Both the position numbers and the translations under genes were made by a program. Below, piece after piece: positions 11,794 through 23,459 of a stretch of 64,000 bases of DNA (position 1 is the stretch's first letter; each line of letters opens with the position of its first letter). Below the pieces are notes generated by a model, which saw only the letters and a list, made by a program, of their open reading frames with translations, did no database searches and was not told the origin of the DNA. Origin of the DNA: Clarkia xantiana subsp. parviflora (lineage: Eukaryota; Streptophyta; Magnoliopsida; Myrtales; Onagraceae); assembly GCA_036873135.1 (NCBI GenBank), contig JAPTYO010000020.1, forward strand, positions 4,890,081 to 4,954,080, given 5' to 3'.

Positions 11794-12079
11794 GCAAAAT
11801 GACAAACTAGACGGACTTAATCTGGACCGTTGAAGACGAAACAATTCAATCTCGACCGTCGAAGACTGAGGGACGGTACAGAAAAGACGATGGTGACGTA
11901 ATGAGTGCCTTTTTCAGAAAGCAACAGTCACGCTGATGTAAGCATCGTTTCCTTATCCCCAGGCATTTAATGTTACAGTAACCGAGGAGTCTCCTCGGAT
12001 TTGGAAACTACCCATGGGGTCTGGTGGGCCCAAAGTAATCATGAGTAGGAGACTCTGTTATACAACAATCACACGCAAG

Positions 12080-12200
12080 GCAAAAGCCTCCGACGGTGGT
12101 ATCGGAAGGTATGAAAACAAAAGCCTCCGACGGTGGTATCGGAAGGTATGAAAACAAAGGCCTCCGACGGTGGTATTGGAAGGTATACAAACAAAAACCT
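12080..12200 (+). repeat. About 39-bp triplicate before the 3' LTR
   Basis: Three successive units containing cctccgacggtggtatcgg followed by aaggtatgaaaaca. A shorter, diverged version is in copy 2 near 39740-39840. Confidence 0.75.
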
Positions 12201-12272
12201 CCGACAACGAGGTCAGAAGAGCTGAATTAAAAGACATGACGAACTAAAAGTCCCCCATGTCTTGGGGGCAAA

Positions 12273-13032
12273 TGATGGGTTCCGATGTAATCGTTAGCCC
12301 CGTTAACAGCCAATGGACGGCGAGTAGGTCCAGTGGGCCTCGTGAAAAGCCTGGAAGGCCCAGAGGCCCAGCACGAAGGGTCCCGACTTTAGCGGTCCCG
12401 ATGTATGAGCTGAATGCTCCCGATGAGAAGCCTCTGAGTAGGCCCCGATATGCCTTAGTAAAGGCCCCGATAATAAAGCCCCGCAGAGGCTGGACCTGTC
12501 CCGTAGAGACTGAAGGTCCTGAGTGGTGATCTAGAATGAGACAACTCTGGAGTCTCCGACAGGAGTCGGGACTTGTGATCAGAGGATAAAGACCGAGAAA
12601 CCCGCCTACTAGATAGAGTAGTGGGAGACGGTTAGAGATAAAGATATATTCCCCGAGATACGCAGGGCGTGCCCGAGATACGCGGAGTATGGGTAAGATA
12701 CGCAAAGCGTGGGGCGAGATATATGGAATCCCAACCGAGATATACGGAATCGTGGGGAGATACACGGAATCATGGGTAAAACTGCCAGGCGCAGTAACAG
12801 GTAACTGAGTAAGTTCTCCTCCTATATAAAGGAGGAAGTTACCTCAGAAAATGATAATCTAATACGAACTTAGACTTTTTGCTTACCACCCCATTGATCA
12901 CATACTCATTTAAGCATCGGAGAGGGATTCTGGGTCACCACCCAGGTCATCCCCTTTTGCAGGATTACGCGGAGCCCAGGAGTCCCAAGCTTTCCGTCAA
13001 GGACGTAACGGAGCTTCGCCAGTAATCCAACA
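12273..13032 (+). repeat. 3' LTR of Retand-like copy 1
   Basis: 760 bp, TG...CA, TATA box at 12823-12830, preceded by the purine tract ending at 12272. It differs from the 5' LTR by about six substitutions and lacks its 15-bp duplication. The flanking catac at 13033-13037 completes the target duplication. Confidence 0.93.
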
Positions 13033-13225
13033 CATACCATACAAATAATTATCTAGATTGAAATCTATATATTATCTTATGTATGTTTCTATTGTATGGA
13101 CGTCATTAATATCATCAAAAGCACAACACATTTTGAACTGGGTCTGCAAAGTCATAAATTTACTCCATATTCATTATTAGTTACAGACACAAATAGCAAA
13201 CATTTATGGCTGACTCTCTTACAAT

Positions 13226-13835
13226 TGTTGGCATAAGGTGTACGGGCGCCATAAATGGTAACCCGTTAATATATGTATATATTACCTAAGTCAATTGGGT
13301 AAATGTCACATTAGGGTAATTGGGTCTAACCCAATTCCCTAATAACCCTAAACCCCAAAATTGGGCCTCCCTTATACATGGAGGTGGCCGGCTGAAAATT
13401 AGTACCACATAAAATGGAGTGGAGTTTTGTCCACTCCATTCCTCCTATATATAGAGGTGTATTGGGATTTTCACAATACAATTCATAACTCTCCTTAAGA
13501 GTAAATTGGAGTGAATTTCTCTCACTCCTTAATTCAATATTCGGTCGGACCTTGTTCATCACCAAGGGTGTGCCAAATTGCTTTCGAGCAATCAATCCGA
13601 GGATCTGTCCCCGCCGAAGAACTGATCAGAGGATTTGCTGTGGAGCTATACTTCGTGGGACTTCTTTCTAAGACCTTGCACGAGGTTCCGACTGGTGGAT
13701 CGTGAACTACCTCCACAACATCTTGGGCAAAGGAATCGACTAAAGGTATGTGCGAATTCTTCCACAGCGTAATTGTGATTACTAGCACGTACTTGAATTT
13801 AGTGTTTCCTAGTATTACGTCCCCGTAATCCAACA
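13226..13835 (+). repeat. 5' LTR of the copia element
   Basis: 610 bp, starting tgttggcataaggtg and ending gtaatccaaca. A TATA-like cctatatatagagg lies near 13443. The right partner is missing, so no LTR divergence can be read. Confidence 0.8.
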
Positions 13836-13836
13836 G

Positions 13837-13847
13837 TGGTATCAGAG
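13837..13847 (+). other. Primer-binding site (initiator tRNA-Met type)
   Basis: tggtatcagag begins one base after the LTR end. This is the standard plant copia primer site, complementary to the 3' end of initiator tRNA-Met. Confidence 0.88.
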
Positions 13848-15839
13848 TAAGGTTTAGAAGTTCATGATTTTGATAAACTAGTGTTCTTGAATTTTTAATG
13901 AACACCGAAATTTTTAAACACATATTCGTGTTTTTAATCTTTAAAAACTTTAAATTTTCGGATTTTACATGTTTTTAAAGGGGTTCCGAAAATTTCATGT
14001 TCATATTTAAAGTTTGATGTTCATTATCTTCAAGAACAAGATGAGTTTTATCAAGAACAATATTTGGATTCATGATCATAATGGTTTTTTATCTTAAAAT
14101 TTGACAATTTTTCCAATTCTTGGTGTTTTTGGCCGAAAACCCTAGTGATTATTAGGTAAAAAAATTAATTTCTTAGGGTGCAAGAAAGAAAAATTCGGCC
14201 GGCCTAGTATAGATATATTTGTTACCATATTTTAATTTTATTAAAGATGAAAATATATCTATAAATTGGAAAGATAAGGAAAAGATTCACATTATATAGT
14301 AAAATATATAAACTATCAATATATTTAGCTAAAAGATAGGGATAAAAATATATTGATAGGATTTAGTTACTTAAAAAGATTAAGAAGATATATATTGTCT
14401 ATATATTTTATCCCTAAACATATATTTGACAATAATTATATATATATATATATTGGCCGAATTATATATGTATATGTTTATATTGTTAATTTATTTACAT
14501 CTTAAAGATAGAATCTTGACAATATTTATATATATATATATATATATATTAGCAATGTTGGAAATTATTTTACATAATTAATATTTCTTGTGGGTTAAGT
14601 TAAGTTTTTGGTGGATTTTAAAATCCTATTTAGCCCAAGGAAGTATTTTGGCCGAACTCACTAGGGTTTATGGGTCAATCCAATTTGCGTTAACGGAGCG
14701 GGTTAAACCAATCCGGGTTTTCTTAATCGGACCGACCTAGATGGGTAGGGTTGGACCTAAGTAACTAAGTGAATCTAAACCGAACCGGTTTTGAATTATG
14801 AACTGAACCGAAAACCTATTTTATTAAAATGATTCAGACTGAACCAGATTTCAATTGAATCGGACCGAACCCGAACCAGATTTATTGGACCGAACCGAAC
14901 CAGATTTTAAATTGACTATACCGAAATTTTTAAGTCAATTTAATAAAATAGGATGTCAAATTTTTATAATCCAAATGTTTCGAACTTTAAAATTAGCCTA
15001 AATTGTGCTAAAAAGGTTTGAATTCCACATTTTAAATAAACCTTATTGCCCGGTTACGATTATGGGGATGGATCTTGGAAATGCATGTTTTAGGGACTGG
15101 TTTACATTAGTGGGCTGAATTGCAATCGTTTACTTTCAGCTATATATTTTAATATAATTAGAACTGACTAAGTCAAGCTAGCTGGAAATTATATTGTGAG
15201 CTATGCTTTGGGATTTAAATATATGGTTTGCGCAATAGGATAGACATGTTGTGATGGTAGGAATTGCCTAGGATTCATGTCTAGAAATTCGCATGATTGA
15301 TTGTAAGCATGAATTGCAAATCAGTCCCTAATATTTTAAAAGTGTTTAAAACAAAAATCCAGTCGTCAATTATGCATGTTTATGGAAGTTTCATGTATGA
15401 CACGTATGCTAGGATGTTGATGATGTAATAGCATGTGACAGTTTACTTTATAGTAGAATTATATATGCTAGCATGAGTTCCTCGGAACATTAGACGCATG
15501 ACGCGTATGAATGATGTTTGGTTTGGCCGATTTTATGGCATGATGTGATAATTTGCTAAGTATAGTAGAATTATATATGCATGCGTAAATTGTCGGATAA
15601 TTTGCGATAGAATAACCGTTTTTCAAAAGATTGATCTATTAGATTGAAGACAACGATAGTGTGAACTCTTTCACGGACCCCCTTCCCTTGGTTTACTGGG
15701 GTTGGTTTGGTCTAGATGACTGAAGGATCACTATTTGTCGTATTCCATCCTAATAGATAATCTGATGTTTACAATTCTTTTTCAAAATGTTATTGTCTTC
15801 CTGATTATGCATGATTATCAGTGTGTTAGTTTTCATGGC

Positions 15840-16494
15840 TGGGTCGGTACACTTTTATAAACCATGCAATCTGGATGGTATGGATTATGAGGCATGGAGT
15901 GAAATGGTAAGAGAACGACTTATAGCATGCGATACACACGGCTGTATCATGGCTATAATATGAAAGATGTTGGTACCGCCGGACAGCAACCTAGTTCCCC
16001 GAACAGGAGATATAGGCTTGGGAGATAAAAGAGATTGTAAGGTGATATTGGCATCCTTGGACAAAGAGGTTGCAGAGGACTTCACACTTAATTATTCAGC
16101 TATTCAGGTTTGGGCCGCCCTTAAACTCTGTTTTGGTAGTGGAAAGGCAGCCGTAGCTAGAAAAGTAATAATGGAGTATGTTGACTTTCTTTCAAATGAC
16201 ACCAGCGTAAAACATGTGTGTAACCAAAGGATCGAGAGGTCCAATTGGAGAAAGATAATCAATATCGCACAGGGATATTTGATATCATGGTTTGCTAATG
16301 ACTATGAACTAGGTTACTTAATCGATGCGGTTAAGTATATCATGTTCCTATTCAAGGAAAGCAATCAAAAGAGACTGAAAAGTTCCATTGTGCAGCACCG
16401 CAAAAGGACAAAGGAAATAGCAGAGGAAATTGGATTAAATTGGTCCTCAAACGAGAGCCGTAGTATGAGAAATACCGATGATTTTGTACCGTAA
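15840..16494 (+). pseudogene. Copia gag remnant
   Basis: Two joined frames look like copia Gag: an N-terminal part with LDGMDYEAWSEMV (15860-15960, ended by a TGA) and a second part from 15967 with the pattern ILASLDKEVAEDF then VWAALKLCFGSG. This matches the usual copia Gag layout (substrate-like LDG.NY..W, then a W..L...FG block). After about residue 85 of the second frame the similarity fades. The nonsense codon and lost C-terminus mean no functional protein. Confidence 0.55.
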
Positions 16495-17733
16495 AAGGTA
16501 CACCTCATTTGCCATATATATATATGAAATCGTTAAACGTTTTATATCACTAAAGTCATCTAATATAATTCACTTGTGAATTTCTTTCAGAGACATTGGT
16601 GAAAATGGCTGAAGTTTTCCTTTTCAACATTTTCCTTTCACTCTTTGGCTTTGTTATATATCTCGGTTCAAGTACCAATGTCTTTTAATTCTCTTATTAT
16701 TAATGAATGCCTGGAATTAGTTAATTGTGATTCAGCATTATTGAATAAAGTAGCAACCACTCGGTTCATGATACGGTCTACTTGTCAAAATTAATCGACC
16801 CAGTTAAACGGGACTGATCCGAAACGAACAACTAACTCTAGGATCCTCCAGTAAAACAGATGGATCAAAAAACATAACAATCACTCATCAATACATCCAT
16901 TGATTGCATAGTTCTAAAAGCTAAACCAACCAATTTTGTTTCTTATTTGTTAGTACTCCATTAAAATGATAAATTATGTAGTAATTGAACATGTTCAAAA
17001 CCGATTAGATTAAATTGATTTAAATTTTGAAACGAAACGATTTAAACCACGGGATAAACTGGTTTTAGGCGTCACTCGCGCGTGTACCTCGAAAGACGGA
17101 ACACTTCGTTTCAAAGTACAAATTTAAAGCTGAAATGTTTTAATGAAATGAATATTGAATTTTCGTTTATGGAATAACTCACTGATTATTTGTACAAAAG
17201 CAAGAGGTACGCCTTAAAGGGTACCACGAGCTAGTATAATATCAATTCATGCATAAGCGTAGGCCCAATGCATAATTCAAGAGGTGGATAAGTCTCTGAA
17301 TGACTTAACAAACGAAAGGAAGTAGTCGGTAAAATGACTCTCCCACTATTAGCTTTGAACGATAAGTCTGGCGAGACATTCATTTCAGAAAACACTTCAA
17401 GAAGTATAATCTAAAATTATATAATGTTAGAATTCAACGAATCACGGGATGAAGTATCGTTGACTCGCATAAATGTAATTCTTTGCTTCACGAAAATCGG
17501 TCGAAACACGTTGCCATAAACTAGCTAAAGGATATGATATGAGTTACTCCTTATCAAAGAGTGACTTTAATTTGCGCATTAAAAATAAGTATTTGGATAA
17601 AGAGTATCAGAACACTCTTAGTCAATACATGTTTAAAATTAGCTTCAAATTATGGTGCCGTTGTCGAACATGAAACATTACAAAGCTTGAGGAAAAAATT
17701 CCAACGCTTATAAAACAGACGAAGTCTTGATCG

Positions 17734-18151
17734 AGTGGGAGATATTGCGGCGATTCCCAGGTTCCACTTACTTCGAGTGGGAGATTTACCACAGCACAAG
17801 TGAATGAAATGGTAAATGATGATGGAGACATTATCATAGTAAACCCAGTGGGAGGGCTCCATCCCCCCCACACTCAAATCACTAATGCTGCTAATGCGAA
17901 TCAAGTTGAACATGAGAATCACGTTGCTGAACCACCGGATGAAAATCCAATAACGACACAACTACCCATTGTTCCCAGTGGGAGTGGATTAACCAACTCG
18001 GTTCCAGGTCCTAGTGATCAAGGAATTAACCTCGGAGGTAGAATCCCGAGACCGAGAGGACGTCCAAGGAAAGTTGTCAGTCAAGGTTCAACACTGCCAT
18101 TATTCCCAGTGGGAGTGATGCTCCGATAAAAAGCATTATTCCGAGTGGGAG
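17734..18151 (+). repeat. Six dispersed agtgggag words
   Basis: The octamer agtgggag occurs at 17734, 17776, 17847, 17977, 18108 and 18144, mostly as cccagtgggag or cgagtgggag. It resembles the polypurine tract that precedes copia 3' LTRs, yet it lies in the region between integrase and RT. It encodes PSGS/PVG-type residues where the frame is open (17800-18129). Confidence 0.6.
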
Positions 18152-18309
18152 TATCGATCAAACTCAAGATGGAACGAGCCTAGATGAAGTCAAAGGCAAC
18201 GAACTTCTCCCAAGAACTATCCCATTGAAAGAGGTGAAATACTCACTCTAACGTTTGTTGATGAACCGTTAACGGTTAAGCAAGCAATGGAAGGACCTCA
18301 AGCGAAGGA

Positions 18310-19813
18310 ATGGAGGAAGAGATCGCCTCAATGAAAGCCAATTCAGTATGGTCTTTAGTTGATCTACCTGCTAAACGCAGAGCTATAGGGGCTAAGTGGG
18401 TTTTGAAGCTCAAACTCACTGCTGATGGAGAAGTCGAGCGATACAAAGCCCGACTTGTTGCGAAAGGATATACCCAGCTGCACGGAGTGGACTTCGATGA
18501 AACATACTCACCGACTGTGCGTTACACCACGGTCAGGGCCATCCCTGCTCTCGTTGCATGCCTCGATCTCGAGCTGCACCAAATGGATGTTAAGACCGCA
18601 TTCATCCAGGAAACCTGGAGGAAGAGATCTACATGGAACAGCCGGAGGGTTTCATTACTCTTGGCAACGAACGAAAAGTTTGTAAACTCCATAGGTCTAT
18701 CTACGGTCTTAAACAATCGTCTCGGCAATGGTATCGCAGGTTCCACGAGGAAATCGTTGGAAACGGATTCGTGAACCTCCATGAGGATCCCTGCGTATAC
18801 ACTAAGACCTCCGGATCTAAGTACGTCATCTTAACCTTGTACGTGGATGACATACTCATTGCTGAAAACGATGTGAGTTTCATGAAACAATCGAAGTCCT
18901 GGTTAGCATCAGTATTCGAGATGAAAGACATGGGAGAGGCCACGTACATCTTAGGCATTAAAATCGCCAGAGATCGTGCCGCCCGAAGATTGTGTCTATC
19001 TCAAGAATCATACATCAACAAAATGTTGAAAAGATTCGGAATATTAGATGCCAAACCCGTGGAGACACCAGTTGTGTTCGGGTGCACGCTGTCAAAGCGT
19101 GATGGACCGAAAAACCAGCAGGAGCATGACCAGCTGAAGGGCGCAGAGTATTTGAGCATGGTCGGAAGTCTGATGTACGCCATGCTCTGCACTCGCCCAG
19201 ACATCTGTTACGCCGTGGGCCTAGTAGCAAGATTCCAATCAGACCCCAGCTATCAACATTTAAAAGCCGTAAAACGAATTACACATTATCTGAAAGGTAC
19301 TGCCGACTACCTTCTGTGCTATGAGGGCAGGAAGATAGAATTGACCGGTTTCAGTGACGCCGACCATTGTGGCGATCCAGATGATCGTAAGTCCACCACA
19401 GGAAGGGTATTACTTCTTGCTAATGCTGCCATTTCATGGACGAGCAAGAAGCAATCATGTGTCGCGCTGTCTACGATGGAATCAAAATTCGTTGCCATCT
19501 CCAAAAACGCACAGGAAGCGTTCTGGCTGAAAAGACTTCTTACTGCATTGCTAGGCACTGACAAAGAGAGTAAGCCTGTGATGGTATACTCCGACAGTCA
19601 AGCAGCCATTGCGGCAGTTAAGAATCCAAAGTACCTAGTAGGACTAAGCACATTGATGTGAAATATAATTATGCTAAATCTGTAGTGGAAGACAATATAA
19701 TCACTTTAGAATACTTGTCCACAGACAGTATGGTGGCGGAGCCACTAACTAAGCCTTTATGCAAGGATGTATTTGAAAAGCACGTAAAACTGATGGGATT
19801 GCGTAGAGTTTAG
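18310..19813 (+). pseudogene. Copia reverse transcriptase / RNase H remnant
   Basis: The frame from 18310 starts the RT domain (WVLKLKLTADGEVERYKARL; ETYSPT; MDVKTAF). Near 18610 one base is missing relative to the family pattern and the frame moves to 18633-19661. That part continues with YGLKQSSRQWY, the RT active site YVDD (about 18840) and a copia RNase H (SDADHCGDPDDRKSTTG; SKKQSCVALSTMESK). A further frame change near 19650 leads into the typical C-terminal end, finishing at a TAG at 19811-19813. Two frameshifts, so non-functional. Confidence 0.88.
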
Positions 19814-20540
19814 AATGTGGCTTGTATTAGTGATAACATTTTGATTATTGAAAGTTATATTTTGATCGAATAAAGAATTGCAAATTGAGTACATGATTTA
19901 TCGACGTCATACTGAATAATTAACATCGGATTTTACGGTCTATAAACTAAGTCGTAGGAGGATATTAAAGTTCTCTGTTCAAAATTATGTTGAATGTGGG
20001 CCTTGCCTCATCACACAGGCACGGTCGTCTTGTACGTGAGGGGGACCTCTACCATAACAAGATCAGCTAAGAACAAGGGGGTAAACCTGGTTATACGAAA
20101 CGATCACCTAGTCTCGGTAAAACGCGACTTCATCCTCGTTTTGTAAATAGTAGTGATGGACTCCGTCTGTCATCTTCCACATTCAGGGCCAGATGAAATA
20201 ATCCGCGGTAGCATCATTGACATATCTCACCCCTGACTTGATCAGGTATGCTATCGACGCGTGCTTCATACTGCGCGTGTCATGTTTGACCACGGGGTCA
20301 TGCTCGGTTGTGCTAGCTAGGATCCTTGTGATTCCGATGGGCGCAAACTTCTTCACCTCGAGCGTGTGATTGATCCTGGGTACTTCATGAAGATGATCCC
20401 AAAGTATCCTCATGGACTCGGAACTCAGACCTATGGTCAGGCTCAATGTTCGCTTCCCGGCGTACGAGCGTAGTGCTGAAGAATAAGGCCAAGTGACCAA
20501 GTCTTTGGAAACAGATTGAGTTTGACTAAGGGTATGATGG

Positions 20541-20970
20541 ATGGGTATATATTATTATTTTTATAATTATATTTCTTTAGATAATATCTCTTTAAATAAT
20601 ATTTCAACTTATTTCAACTACTTTACGTGATCCTCAATTTGACTCAACCTCTCAAACTATTTTTTTTTTCCCGCGGGGTGTCCTAGCCGTAGCATGTTCG
20701 AAATTAATTTCCACTTGCACCGGGGTCAGCACGTAATGGGGTAAGGTACTGATCATGAATATTTTTACATTCTTATGGTCACTAGCGGGGATTGAACTTC
20801 TGACATCTGGTTAAGGGATGAGACGTCTCAAATTAATTTATTGAGGCCTTCATGTTTTTTTTTTTTTTACCAGACCTTCATGGTAAAAACTAAAAACAAC
20901 AATATTTTTAGCTGATTTATTTATGTTTACTATCAATTATTATTATTATATTTAAAAAAATCTCATATTT
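20541..20970. other. Intergenic, nothing recognised
   Basis: AT-rich sequence with homopolymer T runs and no gene or repeat that I can support. It separates the copia remnant from the thioredoxin promoter. Confidence 0.4.
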
Positions 20971-20973
20971 TAG

Positions 20974-20989
20974 CACGTGCCATCACGTG
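20974..20989 (+). promoter_or_regulatory. Paired G-boxes upstream of thioredoxin x
   Basis: Two cacgtg hexamers at 20974-20979 and 20984-20989, ten bases apart start to start (one helical turn). The second continues into an acgt core (cacgtgacgtaac). They lie about 300 bases before the thioredoxin start codon. G-boxes bind bZIP/bHLH factors and are common in light-regulated plastid genes; function here is inferred. Confidence 0.5.
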
Positions 20990-21078
20990 ACGTAACTTCA
21001 GGCAACGTAAGCAAATGAAGTATGATGGATCGCGGATAAGTTCTTCCATACAAGGTGGTATACCCCGGCTCTCAGAAA

Positions 21079-21110
21079 TGGTGGGTCCCTGTTTGTATTG
21101 GGACCCACCA
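21079..21110. repeat. Perfect 11-bp hairpin in the thioredoxin 5' region
   Basis: tggtgggtccc (21079-21089) and gggacccacca (21100-21110) are exact inverted complements around a 10-base loop. It lies 177 bases upstream of the ATG, in the promoter or 5' leader. Confidence 0.75.
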
Positions 21111-21286
21111 CTTGTGACTGGGACGGGTATACCGCCGAGGTACCCAGTTATTCTCTGGATTGTGGGGATTCTGTGTTGCTTTGAGCCACAACTCAATCAT
21201 CGCTGATAGAAAGACTCAACTCTCTGGTTCTGCTTCTTCTCCAGTTCTCTAACCTTACTCTCTCCCTCCCTGAAGCTAAGCTCGCC

Positions 21287-22800
21287 ATGGAAGCGAGTAA
21301 GCTTCTTTCCAATTCCATTGCTATCTTCGCCCCGACGCCTCAGCTCCGTGTGTCCACCGGCTTAAGCTCTGGATTTTTTATACCTGCGCCAAGGAGCTCG
21401 TTCATGAGGCCTTCACGAACCGAGAGGGCGGTTCCAGTTGTTCCGGTGCGGAAACGGTCATGGAATTGCGCCGCTGTTGGTGGCGGAATAGCGGAAATAG
21501 GTGAGAGCCAGTTTGAGGAGTTGGTGTTGAAGAGTGATCGTCCGGTCCTAGTGGAGTTCGTCGCCAAATGGTGTGGTCCGTGCCGCTTAATCTCTCCTGC
21601 CATAGAGTGGGTAGCTCAGGTATGATCAAGAGCACTACATCTTTCCAATCCGTGAATAGTGAATCCTATTCAATCCATATTCCATGTAATATATCGGATG
21701 AAATCAGAGTTCAATGTATTGCGGCTAATCTTGCGTGATTGATGAAAGATTTTTACTGTTTTGAATGATTTATTCGAAATTGTGAGTCTGTGACCACTTT
21801 CTGCTTTAGCTAGCTTTCACTAATTCTCTGCTATCCCAATTTAACGGTCCTCCTGAAAATTCACCCCTTGGGTGAAGATAAATATAGAACTTTTTGAATG
21901 TTGTCTCAATTTTTTTTTACTGTAAGTTTAGTTACTTCTTAAAATGATTGTTATGGTATTAGCTTGAGGAGGTAATTTATGTGTTGCTTTTCATAAGAAA
22001 GTCTCGTAGGTAAGATTTCTTGGTGTTCTTGATTGGCAATGTGAGTGAGCCAACCATTTGGAAGTCTCATCCGGATCTTGAAATTTACTATGAGGAAATT
22101 GTTTTACTTCTTCATATTTGGGAGTTGGGACATACACATATGAGTACAGGGGATTTTAGTCCCAGTGACCGAAGCAGATAACTAGTATATGGTTATTCAT
22201 TAGATTGGTGAATGTATCAGTTTCTGTTCGTGCATTACATAGTGAAGTTGGGTGTATTCAAAGTCATGTAGATAGGACAGTTTGCTTTAGACAGACTTGT
22301 GAGGATTTTATTCTTGTGAATTTGTATATTGATTTGAGAACTTTGTACCAGAAAAGAAATGATTTGAGAACTTTGTACCAGAAAAGAAATGACTTGAGAA
22401 CTTTGTGTACCCCAATTTCTTCTGCAGTATTTTCATATCTGTATTGGTTTCGGTTTTTTAGTAATATATATAATGAGGTATCATTGATGGGATTAATCAT
22501 GATTGACATGTCCTAATATCCACTTTTACCTGCATCTTGCATTAGCATATGTCTATGCAATGTTTTCTGAGGCAGAGATTTCTCATTAATTTGAAGGAAT
22601 ACAAGGAAAGATTGACAGTGGTGAAGATCGACCATGATGCAAACCCGAACTTAATAAAAGACTATAAAGTGTATGGATTGCCTTTCCTGCTTCTTTTCAA
22701 GGACGGCCAGGAGATCCCTGAAAGCAGAAGAGAAGGTGCTATTACAAAGGCAAAGCTCAAAGTCTATCTAGATGGTCTGTTGGAGTCTACTGTTACATAG
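21287..22800 (+). CDS. TRX-x: Thioredoxin x-type, plastid (two exons)
   Basis: Exon 1 is 21287-21619 (111 codons) and exon 2 is 22597-22800; the intron starts gtatga and ends tttgaag, phase 0. The 178-residue product has a Ser/Arg-rich, acid-poor N-terminus (about 60 residues) typical of a plastid transit peptide, then a single thioredoxin fold. The redox site is WCGPC at residues 95-99, followed by a buried KIDHDANP strand and the cis-proline region VYGLPF. The ending ([11 protein letters not shown]) resembles the plant x-type more than m, f or y types. Such proteins reduce stromal targets, notably 2-Cys peroxiredoxin, using ferredoxin-thioredoxin reductase. The length is normal for the family. 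The neighbouring sugar transporter gene is convergent, 660 bases away. I am confident of a plastid thioredoxin and fairly confident of the x type. Confidence 0.9.
22331..22404 (+). repeat. 30-bp tandem repeat in the thioredoxin intron
   Basis: gatttgagaactttgtacca then gaaaagaaat occurs at 22331-22360 and 22361-22390, with a partial third unit after. It is intronic, away from both splice sites. Confidence 0.85.
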
Positions 22801-23459
22801 CCAGTCTGAGGTTCATCCTTAATGTGCTGATTCATCTACCCAATTCAGTTGCCACTATTCTTCATTGGGGGAAAGTGATTGCTAAATATATGTTATCAAA
22901 CCACGTCATCTCTTGTTCCTGTAGCTTGAAAATTACAGTACTTTATTTTCATTGAGAAAATATTAATGAGACCAGCTTCTTGGCCTCTTGAGTGTGTAAA
23001 TTCCGAAGGGCTGGACTGTTTTCAAATTTCTTCTTCTGATGTAGTGTATTGTATTATTTCACAGATAATACCACTTGATTTGACCTTTACCTCATATTTG
23101 ACACACGAGTGTCAAGTCCGAGAATGAATTATGCCATTATTGCCAAATTTGTACCGTCCTGTGCAAGCATTCTTGATTTCTGTTTTCTCTAAGACAAAAT
23201 TTTCTTGCTACTATGTGAAGAATTTGAAGTCTCTGCAGGATCACGGGTAGCATCAAGCTAGCATTTATGCTGCTTTGGAAGGTTTGACTACTAACTTTTA
23301 TGTTCTCTGCAATATGATAAAATTAAACCAGAAAATGAACTAGAGATGATAGTTTTGCTTTTTATTAATAACTCCGTAGAATAATTTTCCTGGAATACAA
23401 TTTTTCTTGAGTTTCAGTTCCTTGAGAAGTAACTATTTCATTACATTAAGCTCTCTTCT
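22801..23459. other. Convergent 3' flanks of thioredoxin x and the STP gene
   Basis: 3' untranslated and intergenic DNA between two convergent genes. No clear open frame or repeat. On the minus strand, AT-rich sequence after the STP stop may hold its polyadenylation region. Confidence 0.4.

Larger units (their letters stand above)
3951..13032 (+). mobile_element. Ty3/gypsy LTR retrotransposon, Tat/Retand-like, copy 1 (complete but decayed)
   Basis: Two LTRs (3951-4725, 12273-13032) in direct orientation begin tgatgggttcc and end atccaaca. They are flanked by a perfect 5-bp duplication, catac (3946-3950 and 13033-13037). A primer-binding site follows the left LTR and a purine tract cttgggggcaaa precedes the right one. 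The domain order gag, protease, RT, RNase H, integrase is Ty3/gypsy. The Gag knuckle of C-H-H-C form, the tandem repeats after pol and the remnant of an antisense-gene promoter point to the Tat/Retand group. The LTRs differ by about six substitutions and one 15-bp tandem duplication in the left LTR, so the insertion is young. Compared with copy 2 it lacks about 2.8 kb containing the antisense gene. Confidence 0.93.
13226..20540 (+). mobile_element. Ty1/copia element, 3'-truncated and internally decayed
   Basis: It starts with an LTR (13226-13835) and an initiator-Met tRNA primer-binding site. Gag-like (about 15840-16494) and RT/RNase H (18310-19813) remnants follow in copia order. Protease and integrase are not recognisable in 16495-17800. 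No second LTR with the start tgttggcataagg is present downstream, so the 3' end was lost; the right border near 20540 is a guess. The long AT-rich leader (13850-15840) contains microsatellites near 14440 and 14525. Confidence 0.8.

Noticed and set aside
13837..13847. tRNA-like sequence
   Set aside because: Only the 3'-complement used as a retrotransposon primer site. There are no tRNA arms around it.
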